Below are positions 1 through 10,250 of a DNA stretch of 64,000 nt, piece after piece. The number at the start of each line of letters is the position of its first letter. Position 1 is the first letter of the stretch. This DNA comes from Amorphophallus konjac. Lineage: Eukaryota; Streptophyta; Magnoliopsida; Alismatales; Araceae. The translations under genes were made by a program, and so were the position numbers. The notes beneath the pieces are model-generated. The model was given only the letters and a program-made list of their open reading frames with translations, had not been told where the DNA came from and did not search any database. Where the stretch lies: NCBI GenBank assembly GCA_022559845.1, contig CM040125.1:287542200-287606199 (forward strand), written 5' to 3'.

Positions 1-730
1 GAACAAGAGGATGCCAAAATCGCTATCATCCGACAACGAACCAAGAGGAACCGAAAGAATCGAAGAAGGGGGAGCTCTCTACATGCTATATCTTCTTCAT
101 TTCAGTCTTTAGACTTTGTTTGGGATTCATTGTATCTATTTGTCTAGGCTTCATACATTTCTGAAGGAATATTGTGTGTGGGTGTTCGGAGAAAGGGGTT
201 CTCCGAGTGGTTTGTGTTGACGCATGTGCGTCGTGTGGTGCGGAGCATATCCGCGTGTGTGCTTAGGCATATTGTGGGGTGTGTTCCCCGTGTGTGGTTG
301 GGAGTTTACTCCCGTGTGATTGTGTAGGCTTCGCCCTACGTGTGTGTGTTGGAGCTTGGCTCCATGTGTGTGTGGAGATTTATCCCCGGGTTGTTTTATA
401 CAGTAGTGAAGCCTCACCGGTTTGGTGAGGGGTGGACGTAGGGAGCCCATCGTGGTCCCGAACCGCCTTAAAAATCCTCGTGCATTGTGGCTTGCATTGT
501 GGTTTGTGTTGTGGTGGTTTGATTTATTTTTCATATCTAATTATCCGTTCGAGTGAGTACGGTGAGATTGAAAGAATCGAGTCTATTCCAATTAGTTTAA
601 ATTCCTCACTCTTGCTAATCTTGCTAATTCCGTTGTGCTCTAGTAAATAGTTCTAATTGGACATAATTTTAGTAGAGGGTGCTATTCACCCCCCCTCTAG
701 AACCGTGTTCCTGCACTACGGGACCCAACA
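1..730 (+). mobile_element. Ty1/copia LTR, right part only (3' LTR or solo LTR)
   Basis: The stretch ends with a pyrimidine tract (CACCCCCCCTCTAG, about 689-702) and CCCAACA at 724-730. This is the usual end of SIRE/Maximus-type copia LTRs and mirrors the 5' LTR at 4754. A conserved stem-loop at 412-430 followed by GGGTGGACGTAGG also occurs, inverted, near 5088-5117. No primer-binding site follows. Instead, base 731 onward reads into the reverse transcriptase of a minus-strand copia element, so this LTR interrupts that element. The LTR start, the left TSD and the rest of this element lie outside the window; the right TSD would be CAAAG (731-735). Whether it is a solo LTR or the 3' LTR of a full element cannot be seen. 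Confidence 0.75.
186..430 (+). repeat. Array of nine small stem-loops in copia LTR
   Basis: Perfect or near-perfect inverted repeats occur at 186-206, 219-232, 240-254, 276-289, 300-313, 324-339, 351-363, 374-387 and 412-430. Arms are 4-8 bp and loops 2-6 bp. Most of the first eight are followed by a GTGTG run. The arms differ from unit to unit (for example TCGGAGAA/TTCTCCGA, GGGAGT/ACTCCC, GGAGC/GCTCC) while pairing is kept. The role is unknown; by analogy with 5101-5234 it lies in the transcribed R/U5 part of the LTR. Confidence 0.75.
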
Positions 731-1340
731 CAAAGTTTGATCTATGTTACCTCGTTTGAAGCCGTTTACAATAAGAAATGAACTTAATCTATCATACCAT
801 GCCCAGGGAGCCTATTTTCAAACCGTATAGTGCCTTGTCCAATTTAAATACGTGGTCGGGAAATCTTTCATCTTCAAAGCCCTGTGGTTGCTCCACGTAG
901 ACTTCTTCCTTGATCACTCCATTGAGGAAGGCACTCTTCACGTCCATTTGAAAAAGTTTCATGTTCCTGTAACAAGCATAGGCAAGTAAAATTCTAATTG
1001 TTTCCAATCTAGTCACATGTGCAAATGATTCATCAAAATCAATGCCAAATTCTTGAGAGTAGCCCTTGGCTACTAATCTTGCCTTATTCCACAACCACCC
1101 CATCTTCACTAAGTTTGTTTCGAAAAACCCACTTAGTTCCATTGATAGGATGGTCATCAGGCCGGGGCACGAGGAACCACACCCGATTCCTTTGGAATTG
1201 GTGTTGCTCTTCTTGCATGGCGAGAACCCAAGAATTATCATTGAAAGCATCATCTAATGATTTAGGCTCAATGCTGGAAAGTAAAGCGAGATTATCGTGT
1301 ATTTCTACTTCCCTCATTGAAGCCCGAGTTTGAATTCCTT
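731..1340 (-). pseudogene. Ty1/copia reverse transcriptase, N-terminal part
   Basis: Minus-strand translation gives the start of a copia RT domain: [10 protein letters not shown], then [10 protein letters not shown] and the motif [10 protein letters not shown] with the first catalytic Asp, then ALYGLK. Near 810-825 the frame shifts, and a second frame continues with [13 protein letters not shown] up to base 731. The YVDD active-site block would come next but is missing, because the LTR at 1-730 interrupts the gene there. With at least one frameshift and no active site it cannot encode a working enzyme. Confidence 0.85.
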
Positions 1341-1555
1341 CATCCACACCGCTGATCACGTTCTCCAATGGATAGTCCCTGTGCGTGGTCCATTGGTGTG
1401 GAAGGTTCGGATGTTGTTCTTGATCCGCTTCTTCTTCTTCTTGTTCTTGTTCTTCTTCTTGATTTGCTGCCTCACCTTCTTTGCTTGATTCTCCCTTTTC
1501 AACTTCGCACTCACCTGTAATAAGAAAATGATCATCATTCGATTTTCTCATTGTG

Positions 1556-2847
1556 AATTCATCAACAACTACATGTGGACTTTCCTCGACAACAAGTGTT
1601 CTAGTGTTATACACACGGTAAGCTCTAGATAGTAGAGCATACCCGAGGAAGATCCCTTTATCACTTTTTGCTTCAAATTTCTCTAGATTGTCTTTTCCAT
1701 TGTTCAAGATATAACAAATTGAACCAAATGACTTGAAATGAGATATGTTGGGTTTTTTACCTTTGTAAAGCTCGAATGGAGTTTTCTTAAGGATTGGTCT
1801 TACCATTGCTCTATTTGTGATGTAGCAAGCGGTGTTTACCGCCTCTGCCCATAAATATCGTGGAAAACCATTCTCAGCAAGCATGGTACGCGCCATCTCC
1901 ACGAGCGTCCTATTTTTCCTTTCGACCACGCCATTTTGTTGAGGGGTTCTTGGTGAGGAGAACTGATGCTCGTACCCCTGTTTCCTACAAAAAGCATCAA
2001 ACTCATGATTCTCAAACTCCTTTCCGTGGTCACTTTGAATTTTCTGAATTGAATATCCTTTTTCATTCTGAACTTTTGTGCAGAAATCAATAAATTCATT
2101 GCAAGCACCACTTTTGTTAGCAAGATATAAAACCCATACATTTCATGAGAAATCATCGACAATCACAAAGCCATAAAGCTTCCCTCCAAGATTGCGAGTC
2201 CTGGTGGGACCAAATAAGTCCAAATGCAACAATTGAAGGGGTTTTTCTGTAGACACAATGTTTTTGCATTTAAAGGATGCGATGGTTTGTTTTCCTTTAT
2301 TACATACTTCACATATCTTAAAAGTTTTAAAATTCAGTTTAGGAAGTCCTCTGACTAAATCATGACGGTTCAACTTCCTAATCACATTAAAATTGACATG
2401 CCCAAGACGGCGACGCCACAACCAAACATCTTCACTTCTGTTAGCAACTAAACACAGTTTCTTTGGTGCAAGTTCATCAAAGTCAACTTTATAAGTGTTG
2501 TTACATCTCACACCTATGAATTTAATTTTTTGTGAGTTAGCATCAATGATCGTGCAGTGTGAAGATTCAAAAATCACTTTGTGACCCTTGTCACAGAGTT
2601 AGACTTACACTAAGTAAATTATGATGAAGACTCTAACTAATGAAACATCTTCAATGCAGTGGTTAGGGTCCTTACCAATTCTCCCAATTCCTATGATCTT
2701 ACCCTTGTCCTGTCCTCCGAAGATTACCGTTCCGCCATTCTTCTCAGCAAGGTCTGCAAAGAGGAGTTTGTTTCCAATCATGTGCCTGGAGCATCCGCTG
2801 TCCAGGTACCATTTATTGTCTCCCGCCTTCATGCAGACCTGCACCAA
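1556..2847 (-). pseudogene. Ty1/copia protease and integrase
   Basis: Protease is seen as WYLDSGCSRHM (near 2800), with the copia-type DSG active site. It is followed by the GAG-pre-integrase zinc site (LGHVNFNVIRKLNRHD, then CEVCNKGKQ). The integrase core follows as HLDLFGPTR (first catalytic Asp), SDHGKEFEN (second Asp) and QQNGVVERKNR (catalytic Glu). The pieces lie in different frames (2847-2605, 2577-2143, 2162-1836, 1929-1084), so several frameshifts or stops separate them. The catalytic residues themselves are still readable. The C-terminal part reads LGYALLSRAYRVYN, then an acidic Glu/Gln-rich linker near 1400-1500 leads to RT. Confidence 0.85.
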
Positions 2848-2968
2848 TTACCAACCATGCTCATTTTGATTTGGGTACCCAAGTAAGCTTGGGTCCCTTC
2901 ACGTTAGCGTTCCCAAGTGACTCATAATATCTACTGAAAAATAATTCATCATCATATTACATGAGTTG

Positions 2969-4688
2969 GCATATATACATGTCATGCCCTATTTTCCCAC
3001 AGTAAAAACACGTGGGTCTTCTCCTACCAAAATCTTTCCTTTTATTTACATTTCTAAAGGTTGAGGGGAATTTGGAATTAACAGTTTATTTTCCAAAGTG
3101 TGTGTGAACATTCTCCTTGATAAAATGAATTCTTCACAGCATAATGAGCATAATTTTTGTTGCTATGCATTACACTTTGATTCTTTACAACTTGTTTTCC
3201 TTTCTCTCTCACTTCCTTTCCATTCCCATTTTTCAATTTTTCAATTTCAATGACAGAATTCTCATTCTTCTCTTTCAAGTTTTCTTTCTCTTTTTCACAT
3301 TCACTCAATTGAACATGCAATTTTTCAAACTCTTTGTTCAAGAGGTCATGCTTTTCTTGGATTTCATCTTTCAGCTTAAATGCATTTTTCTTCTCTATAT
3401 CTAAGCATGCTATCTCCTCTTCAAATAAAGATAACTTGGTTTCCAAAGCATCATTAACATTTTTCAGATTTTTAAGTTGCATTTCAAGTAAATTGCACTT
3501 TCCACAAGAATTAGATGAGTTAACAATTTCATGGATCTTTTTCTTTAAAGTCCTATTTTCATTTTTCATTCTTCTATATTTCTCATCGAACTCTTCATAA
3601 GTAAGTTCCGACTGTTCATTTGAAATGGCATCAGTGTCAGAAGTTACCTGTTCACTGTCGCTATTGGCCATCAGACACATCATCTTCACGAGTTCTTCAA
3701 TGTCCTACTCCTCATCATCGGTCGTGGGCTCATCTTCATCTTCATCGCTCCATGTTGCCTTCATGGCTTTTGGCTTCTTGCCCTTGACGACCTTTCCGAG
3801 CCCCGCTTTCTTGCATTCATAGCAAATGATTTCGGCGGCCTTGGATGGTTCATTTCTTTGTCTTGGCTGCCTCTTCCCTTTCCTGAACTTCCCGCCAAAT
3901 CTTCTTCTTTGGCGCAAGAATTGTCTCACCTTTCTTGTTAGCATAGCAACCTCTTCATCGTCGGTGGTTCCCAACGATTCCTCTTGGCTCGAGACACTCT
4001 CCGGGAGTGCTTTCAAGGCGATTGGCCTTTTCTTCTTTGGATCCTCTTTCATCCTTTTGATCACATTGATCTCATAGGTCATTAATGACCCTATTAGTGC
4101 ATCCACGGTGAGTGTTGTCAAATTCTTGGAGTCTTCTATCACTGTCACCTTGGTGTCCCAACTCGGTGACAGTGACCTCAACACCTTCCGCACCAATTCC
4201 TTGTCGGTGAACTCTCTTCCGAGTGACTTTAGTCTGTTGGTGATCTCCATAAGTCGTGCAAACATCTGGGAGATATCTTCTTCATCTTTCATTTTAAAGA
4301 GCTCATAGTCACGGGTCAGCATATTCGCCTTTGTCTCCTTGACTTCTGTGGTGCCTTCGTAGATAAGCTTGAGCTTATCCCACATTTCCTTGGCGCTACT
4401 GCACATGGAGACACGAGCATACTCGTTAGGGTGAATAGCACACTGAAGTATATTAAAAGCATTAAAACTCACAGTGGCTTTCTTTATAGCATCATCATCC
4501 CACATATCCTCATCAGGGTTTACAGCATATGGACCATTCCTAATAACAATCCATATTTCATGACTTTGCGCTCTAAGAAATACGGTCATCCTATTCTTCC
4601 AGTATGGGTAATTACTCCCATCGAAGAAGGGTGGCCGTTCAATAGAATGCCCTTCGGGCATCATCCCCTTGTTGAGGTTGTTGGCCAT
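2969..4688 (-). pseudogene. SIRE-type copia gag with coiled coil
   Basis: The first ORF (4688-3705) begins MANNLNKGMMPEGHSIERPP and has the copia gag core (FFDGSNYPYWKNRM, EMWDKLKLIYEGT). A first zinc knuckle should follow CYECKK, but its His and last Cys are missing, apparently through a small deletion (about 3780-3830). A TAG stop at 3702-3704 interrupts the frame. Reading continues into a Lys/Glu-rich coiled coil of about 150 residues (3650-3150). After a further frame break, an intact C-x2-C-x4-H-x4-C knuckle lies at 2969-3010. Gag would normally package element RNA in cytoplasmic particles; this copy is broken. Confidence 0.85.
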
Positions 4689-4738
4689 CCCTAACAGATC
4701 ACTCTAAAACCGCTAGGTTTTCTAAAAAGCAAAGCCGA

Positions 4739-4751
4739 GGCTCTAATACCA
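4739..4751 (-). promoter_or_regulatory. Primer-binding site (initiator tRNA-Met)
   Basis: Minus strand reads TGGTATTAGAGCC, two bases inside the LTR end at 4754. It matches the common plant PBS TGGTATCAGAGCC with one change and fixes the element's orientation. Confidence 0.85.
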
Positions 4752-5100
4752 ATTGTTGGCCCGGTTAGGAGGCAATTAAGAGGGGGGTGAATTGATTGCC
4801 TACCCTTTTTGCAAATATAAAAACAACCCACACAAGCCATAGATATGAGGAAAAAATCTAAGATAGAGGCTTGATTAACACAACTGAAATTAAATCAAGC
4901 AAGCTCTCACAACTCTCCAGCGCACAGATATACTTACTCGGACAGAAATATTTTGACGGAGAGTTGAGAACACTCACGTCTTACCGACTCACACTCGTAT
5001 AGAGAACGGAGAAATAGATAACAACAACCACCAGGCAAGCAAACCACGGCACATTATTTTTAGGTGGTTCAGACGCACCAAGTGCCATCCTACGTCCACC

Positions 5101-5234
5101 CCTCTCACCTCGAGAGGATTTCACTATAAACGCTGCTCGATGGCAGCAACCACACACACACGGGCTCGATGGCCCACACATGCGGGTTCTCGTACGACGA
5201 CGAGACAACCCACACACACTCGGAGCAAGCTCTG
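5101..5234 (-). repeat. Stem-loop array in copia R/U5
   Basis: Inverted repeats occur at 5101-5117, 5132-5147, 5162-5175, 5184-5211 (two nested stems) and 5221-5234. On the minus strand several are preceded or followed by GTGTGTG runs. The arrangement matches the array at 186-430, but most stem sequences are different; the 5101-5117 stem and the neighbouring GGGTGGACGTAGG are shared. Confidence 0.7.
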
Positions 5235-5660
5235 AAATCGTCTAGAAATGTGAAATAGAATGATGAAATTACAAGCCCAGTTCTGAGAGAATCGTTCTAA
5301 GCACCAATCACTATGAAAAAGATAAACAAGATGATCTACCCCACAAAACTGCTAAGAGAATGATAAACGAGATGATCTACCCCACAAAACCTTAAACAAG
5401 CTAGGAGAATAGAGAAGGTAACACTTAGAACAAATGAACCGAAGGTTGGATGAAGCCGGTGTAGAGGATGTAGTCGCCCAAGGCTTCGGATGAAGAGGAT
5501 GCAGTCCGCGACCTCCAGATCTTGGCTCGGGCTCGATGGAAAATGACCTTGGCACAGCTCTCCTTCACCTCCACCAGATGGGAGCACCTTCTTCTCCTGC
5601 AAGGCAAAGAGTCCAATGTTATAAGCTTAATGGAATGGTTCGATCGGAAGAGAGGGGCGG

Positions 5661-5670
5661 CTATTTAAAC
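5661..5670 (-). promoter_or_regulatory. TATA-like box of the copia LTR
   Basis: Minus strand reads GTTTAAATAG, the best TATA match in this LTR. It lies about 170 bp downstream of the palindrome array and upstream of the stem-loop array. Inferred from motif and position only. Confidence 0.45.
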
Positions 5671-5842
5671 CAAGGGGTTTGAAGCCCCAAATGACTTAAA
5701 AGCCCTTCCCAAACCCCCTTCATAACACATACAAGATGCAAAGGTCGCCCTAAGGCCATTATGGTCAAAAGCCATGCCATTTGGATCCACCTTATTAGGG
5801 TTCGAAATAGATCCGGAAAGCCCGTTCGAAAGTTCAGAGAAA

Positions 5843-6231
5843 GTGTCGACCCATGGGGTCGACCCTTTTTCCTGAAGGTTTAGCCAGAATATATATAAAA
5901 GCAAATTCGTGACACGAGTGTCGACCCATGGGGTCGACACTTCTTACGAAGTGTTCTGGCCTATTAAAAGAATAAAACATTCATGATGAAAAGTGTCGAC
6001 ACACGAGGTCGACACTTTTTCATGAACATTCTATTTTCACAGAATTGAACAAACTTTACCTGATAGTGTCGACCTTCAGGGTCGACACATTTTCACGAGA
6101 GTTCTGCCTTAGCAAAATTCCAGACTCCTAGTGAAAGTGTCGACCCCTGGGGTCGACACAATCTGCCAGCGTCCTATATCTCAACGAAGGCAGAGACTCC
6201 ACAAATAAGTGTCGACCCCTGAGGTCGACAC
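5843..6231. repeat. Six 23-bp palindromes, ~73-bp spacing
   Basis: Each unit is GTGTCGAC, 7-8 variable bases, then GTCGAC(AC). Units lie at 5843-5865, 5918-5940, 5993-6015, 6066-6088, 6137-6159 and 6209-6231. Starts are 75, 75, 73, 71 and 72 bp apart. The centres differ (for example CCATGGG, ACACGAG, CTTCAGG) while the arms are nearly constant. DNA between units is not clearly repetitive. The array sits in U3, upstream of the TATA-like box, so it looks like phased binding sites for a dimeric protein, or hairpins; the function is unknown. Confidence 0.85.
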
Positions 6232-6844
6232 TTTTACTGACAGCAGCAAAACTTCAGTAAATGTAATTGAAACCTTCATGAATCAAATACATATATCAAG
6301 GTTGATCAAGGGAGTTCATACAACTCAGATAAACATGATTAAGCATGGATTTTTACCCGGATCAGTCCATTCACACAAGATCCAAATAGTCAAGTATTCA
6401 TACCTTGGCCTTGAGATATTGAGTGACAAGCTTCACAACAGTCCTGCATTTAATTTCCCATTCAAATTAACAACTAAATTTAACAATTGAGATTCTTTCA
6501 CATTTGAAACATCCATTCATTTTGCGATTCACCGAATGACCTATTCACTCATTAGTTATGTCTATCGTTCGAGCTCAATCAACAATAGCTCACGCCAAAA
6601 TTCAACATTTAATCAAGTTGATTCGGATTAGCCTTTTTCAAATTGAGCATTCTTACAAATCAAGCATTCAAGTTTGAAATTCATCAACCTCACCTTTCAT
6701 CAAATATGTATATCAATGAAGATCAATCATGCAAGTTTTCATTCAAGGCAATCATTCATAAACCCTGTATACATGCAAATTCATTGAACCCGAAATCATG
6801 ATATTTCATTCAGAATCTTCGTCAAAATAGTCCGGGGCACAACA

Positions 6845-7465
6845 CTTTGCTTCGGCATTTGACCCATGTCGATGAATAAACCCACCCTCAAATTTCGTCA
6901 CCATCGGCAAAATAAACAACAAATCATCGACTCGGACTCTTCGTCCCTGTCAAGAAGTAAACTCACTCATTATCTTTGGCACTTAAGCCCACCGACAAGT
7001 ATGTCATTTACAAACCTCATCACCATCGGTGAGGTCTATGAACAAACTATTGGCTTTACCCTCTTGCCCTTGTCGGCCCATGAAACCTTTTTTTTTATCC
7101 CCCGGCACTCAGCCTAGGCAAATCAAAGTTTGGCCTCGGGAAAAGTTGCGCCATGGTGGAGCGAACCCCTCATGCCTTCCCTGAAGGTGTGAGTGCTCTC
7201 CTGCCCTAGCAGCTAATATACCCCGGGCTAGATAAATTGGCGACACACTTGTGTCTAAATTGGCAAAAAAAAAAGAAGAGAAAAGGAAGAAAGGAAGGAA
7301 AGCTATAGCTCAGCAGTGGATATGCAAAGTAAATGATGGGAAATTTTCATTTGCATAGAAAGAAGAGTACATAGTACTCGGGGCATCCCCCGGTATACAT
7401 GAAAATTCACAAAAGGGGAGAAAACAAAGGAACTACTATAATGAGTGACGAAAGATGTCCTAAAA
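6845..7465. other. Non-coding stretch between copia LTR and PMD gene
   Basis: No convincing coding region is visible. Short phrases such as CACCATCGG occur twice (about 6900 and 7023). The part from about 7280 to 7465 reads on the minus strand like the 3' untranslated region of the PMD gene, being AT-rich with no conserved ORF. A run of ten A residues lies near 7265. The left part may be internal sequence of the Tat-like element that carries the PMD gene, but I see no pol motif to prove this. Confidence 0.4.
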
Positions 7466-7838
7466 CTCCAAAATCCCCAGAGAGGGGTGACGGGTCAGCT
7501 CCTATAGACGAGATTCTTCGGCCCGCAGCAGCGTCAACTTCTCCTCAAGCGATGCGGCCTGCCCTTCTGCCAGCTCCTATAGACGGGATTCTTCGGCCCG
7601 CAGCCGCATCAACTTCTCCTCAAGCGATGAGGCCTACCCTTCTGCCAGCTTCGCCTCTTCTATATTTTGAACCTACAGCTGCTCTGTCGACTCCAGTTCC
7701 GCTTCGGCCCGGTCAAGTTTGGCACGCAGTTCAGCTATCCGAGCCTTCAGAGAAGTCGATGTTGAGTGGATGCATCCGCAGCATCCCGCCTCTATCGAGC
7801 GGTCCCCTTCAGATACTTGAGGGCAGTCTGGCACTCTG
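7466..7838 (-). pseudogene. PMD gene, C-terminal coiled-coil part, cut off by element A
   Basis: Minus-strand reading continues the PMD gene whose upstream part ends at 55193. The join is exact at the CTCTG target-site duplication (7834-7838 and 55193-55197). Translation gives ECQTALKYLKG, then a charged coiled coil (ARIAELRAKLDRAEAELES) and two 25-codon units containing ASLEEKL and LRAEESRL. In-frame TAG codons lie at 7792-7794, 7673-7675, 7634-7636, 7577-7579 and 7502-7504, and a frameshift lies between the first two. The TAG at 7634 corresponds to CAG (7559-7561) in the other repeat unit. The gene probably ends near 7466. Confidence 0.7.
7497..7646 (-). repeat. 75-bp in-frame tandem duplication in coiled coil
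   Basis: Units 7497-7571 and 7572-7646 are each 75 bp (25 codons) and differ at only a few bases. The duplication keeps frame and adds 25 residues of Glu/Leu-rich coiled coil. Confidence 0.85.
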
Positions 7839-7994
7839 TGATGGGGGCATCTCTCGCCACATATATTTTCAAAGCCCCGGTTGCCCGCCAGCATGGTTCC
7901 ATTACATCCGTCACATTTTTCTAAGTCAATTCATGTAACTTTCATATTTTCTTTGAGTCATAATTATGTTATTTTCCTTTTATTTGAGTCTTGT

Positions 7995-8026
7995 ACCTAG
8001 GTTAATGAGTCATTTACCTAGGTTAA
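7995..8026 (+). repeat. Paired ACCTAGGTTAA motif in LTR of A
   Basis: Two exact copies at 7995-8005 and 8016-8026, starts 21 bp apart (two helical turns), about 130-160 bp upstream of the TATA box. Both are also present in the 3' LTR near 52980-53012. They may be a paired protein-binding site in U3. Confidence 0.5.
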
Positions 8027-8154
8027 GTGTCATTATGTTGTTTAGTTAGTTATTGGGCCCAATTCATTGGGTTTGGCCCAAGTGCACCCCCTACCCCCTC
8101 GGTTATTTGTCATTGAGTCTTTTGTCAGGGACTTATTGTAAAATGTGGGTTGCC

Positions 8155-8162
8155 TATATATA
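8155..8162 (+). promoter_or_regulatory. TATA box in 5' LTR of element A
   Basis: TATATATA in the context CCTATATATAGG, 316 bp from the LTR start. It is conserved in the 3' LTR at 53141-53148. Transcription would start shortly after it, giving a short U3. Confidence 0.65.
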
Positions 8163-10199
8163 GGACCCCATTCCCCCCATTTCAACTTAATGAATGAAAA
8201 AACTTGCCATTTTGAGAGTTTACAATTCTTATCTAGTGGAGAGATTCCATTTTTTGGGTGAGAAACCCTAGGGGAGAGATTCCCCACCCTTCCCTCTCTT
8301 AATCTCTCTTTTCACTCCACTTTCTCTCTCCTCCACACCCAAATTCGAATTTTCTTCTCTCTCCTCCCTTCCCAACCACCTCCACTCCCCACCTACCCCA
8401 TTTAAGCCTCTTCCCATTCCCCACAACCCTCATCAATACTCCACCCCTTCCCAAGACCCCCTCCACCATTCCTCTCCTCACCATCCAACCCCCAACTACC
8501 CCTCCCACTTTCCCAAGCACCCTTCCCACTACCCCAAGCACCCCTTCCCTTCCCCAACACAACCCCCCATTCCCAAGACAAAAAATTAACCCCACCCTTA
8601 AACCTATTTTCGAATATCCTTTCCCTCTCTCCATTCCAACCAAATTCGCAGCCCCCACTACCACCATCTGTTGGACCCTCTTCCAGACCTTATTCTCCAC
8701 CTCCCACACCTTAGAACACCCCCTCCAAGACCCCCTTACAACCAGGGGTCACTCCCATACTCATCTACCCCCTTCCCGTTCTTCTTTCTTGGTCATTGGA
8801 AGCTACTTCGAAGTTGCAGTTTGCTGTCCAGAAGTTGCAGGTAAACCAGCATCTTGCAGCGGCCACCACGACTTCCTCCGGATGAGTTTGAAGGTACAAG
8901 AGACATCCACAGAAGCGTCTCCCTGTCCTCTTCACAACAGAAGTAGTTTCGTCTTCATCCAATCTATGTGCTGCCCGGGAGCTTCATTCTTCCACAATGG
9001 CACAGAACTGTCCCTACTGAGTACCAGAATCCGATTAGAAGCTCTTCCACGATGAACCTTGGAGGAATCAGCCCACAAGCTTTTCTACAAAGTTCTTCTT
9101 CTTCCTGTCTACTTTCAGAATCAAGAAGCGGAATCCCATTCAGCATCTTGTGGAAGGAGTTATCATTTTTCTCCCTCAGCTCCATCATCCTACTACCTAC
9201 AGTCTGCACCGACAAGTCACCAGTGTTCAGAGCTCTCTGGTCTTCTTTGGCATCGTCTGGCCTCCCCGTCAATTTTTCTGCGAAGAGGACTCGTCCACGA
9301 TTGCAACGCCTCTGACGGTGCTTGATTCTGACCTCGGGAGCTGCCGGGGCATCATCTGCAATCTGCTGTTGGAAACAAGGAGCTGCCAGTCCAAGATTCT
9401 ACCTCCTTATTCGAGCCTCCACCCAGGCCAGCCGCGGCTCCAAAAGAATTCTAAAAAATTCTGAGGGGTTCCAGTACTAGTCCCAAAGAGTTTCCCATAG
9501 GTCTTACCACCAAAAAAATTCCTGAGCGAGTTCTACAGCAGAAACATCAACTATCTATCCCTGTTCAGAGAGAGCAGGCAGAGCCGGTGACTTCATCTTC
9601 AATGCTTTTAATCCTAGTTTCCCCTCCCCGCTTGGCCGGCTGAAGGCCCCTCCCTGCGTGGAGGTAATTTTGGTTGTAATCACTATTAACCCCCACCCCA
9701 AGGTCCCCCTCCTAGGAGAGGTGTAGTGTTGTAACTTCTTTGGGCAGGTCAAGTGACACCGCCGCGGCGTGTGGGGATCCACTCGCCTCCCCGCTCGCCC
9801 TCGTCTTCGAGCGGGACCAGTTTCCTCAAACCGGTCGAGTAAGTGCTCACACCTCACTCCATTTAGTGCTTGTCTTTCAATATTAGTTCTAGTTCCGCTG
9901 GTTATGCGAGTGAGAGCTCGATCCTCAAGCCCCATTGCCTTGAGTGATCACCGTGGGAAGAGTGCAACCGGTGCCATCAGCACTTCGTCGGCCCCGTTGA
10001 ATTGGGCTTCCAAATCCATTGGGAATCAATCTTGGTCTTGCTGGCCCTCTACCAGCAAGGGCCCAACCCCTTAACCTCACCTTGGCATTGCCAAGTTACC
10101 CCGGGCTTGGGTGAGTGTCGATAGAGCGGTGGCCCAATTCGGCCCATTTGAATGCGATTGTGCTTGCTTGCATTAGGTCCGAGGTTATGTCACATCAAT

Positions 10200-10211
10200 T
10201 GGTATCAGAGC
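10200..10211 (+). promoter_or_regulatory. Primer-binding site of element A
   Basis: TGGTATCAGAGC begins two bases after the 5' LTR and is complementary to the 3' end of plant initiator tRNA-Met. Confidence 0.9.
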
Positions 10212-10250
10212 AAGTTCACAACTTGTCTCTCCACAAGTTGGTCCTAGGGC

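Larger units (their letters stand above)
731..6844 (-). mobile_element. SIRE-like Ty1/copia retrotransposon, truncated in RT
   Basis: On the minus strand the order is 5' LTR (6844-4754), tRNA-Met primer-binding site (4751-4739), gag with a long coiled coil, protease, integrase and the start of reverse transcriptase. This PR-IN-RT order defines Ty1/copia. The gag type and the long coiled-coil gag C-terminus fit the SIRE/Maximus lineage. The element stops at 731, where another copia LTR in the opposite orientation begins. The rest of RT, RNase H and the 3' LTR are outside the window. Frames are broken many times, so this is a dead copy. Confidence 0.85.
4754..6844 (-). repeat. 5' LTR of the minus-strand copia element
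   Basis: The LTR is bounded by TGTTG at 4754 and CAACA at 6840-6844, a 5-bp terminal inverted repeat. The inner edge is firm because the PBS follows; the outer edge is inferred because the partner LTR is missing. On the minus strand a TATA-like box at 5661-5670 puts U3 at about 1.18 kb and R/U5 at about 0.9 kb. U3 holds the six-palindrome array (5843-6231), and the transcribed part holds the stem-loop array (5101-5234). The length, ~2.09 kb, is large for copia but fits SIRE-like elements. No long ORF in it looks real. Confidence 0.7.
7839..10197 (+). repeat. 5' LTR of element A
   Basis: 2359 bp, pairing with the 2368-bp copy at 52825. The first ~260 bp show five substitutions between the two, and one visible indel (an extra ATGAATCA-like unit in the 3' copy) lies near 53180. 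A TATA box lies at 8155-8162. Upstream of it are two copies of ACCTAGGTTAA (7995-8005, 8016-8026). After the TATA box comes a C-rich, G-poor stretch (8290-8760). ORFs seen in this LTR on either strand resemble no known protein and I treat them as chance. Confidence 0.9.

Noticed and set aside
4981..5217. Arg/Cys-rich ORF on the minus strand in the copia LTR
   Set aside because: It is the translated stem-loop and GTGTGTG array, not a protein gene.
7399..7938. 179-residue plus-strand ORF with a Pro/Ala repeat
   Set aside because: It crosses the PMD-element A border at 7838 and is the reverse of the PMD coiled coil.
8299..8709. Gly/Val-rich ORF on the minus strand in both LTRs of A
   Set aside because: It arises from a C-rich plus-strand stretch and is truncated differently in the other LTR (53227-53704).
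8789..9464. Overlapping plus-strand ORFs in LTR of A
   Set aside because: No known domain; they lie in the LTR, and frames differ between the two LTR copies.
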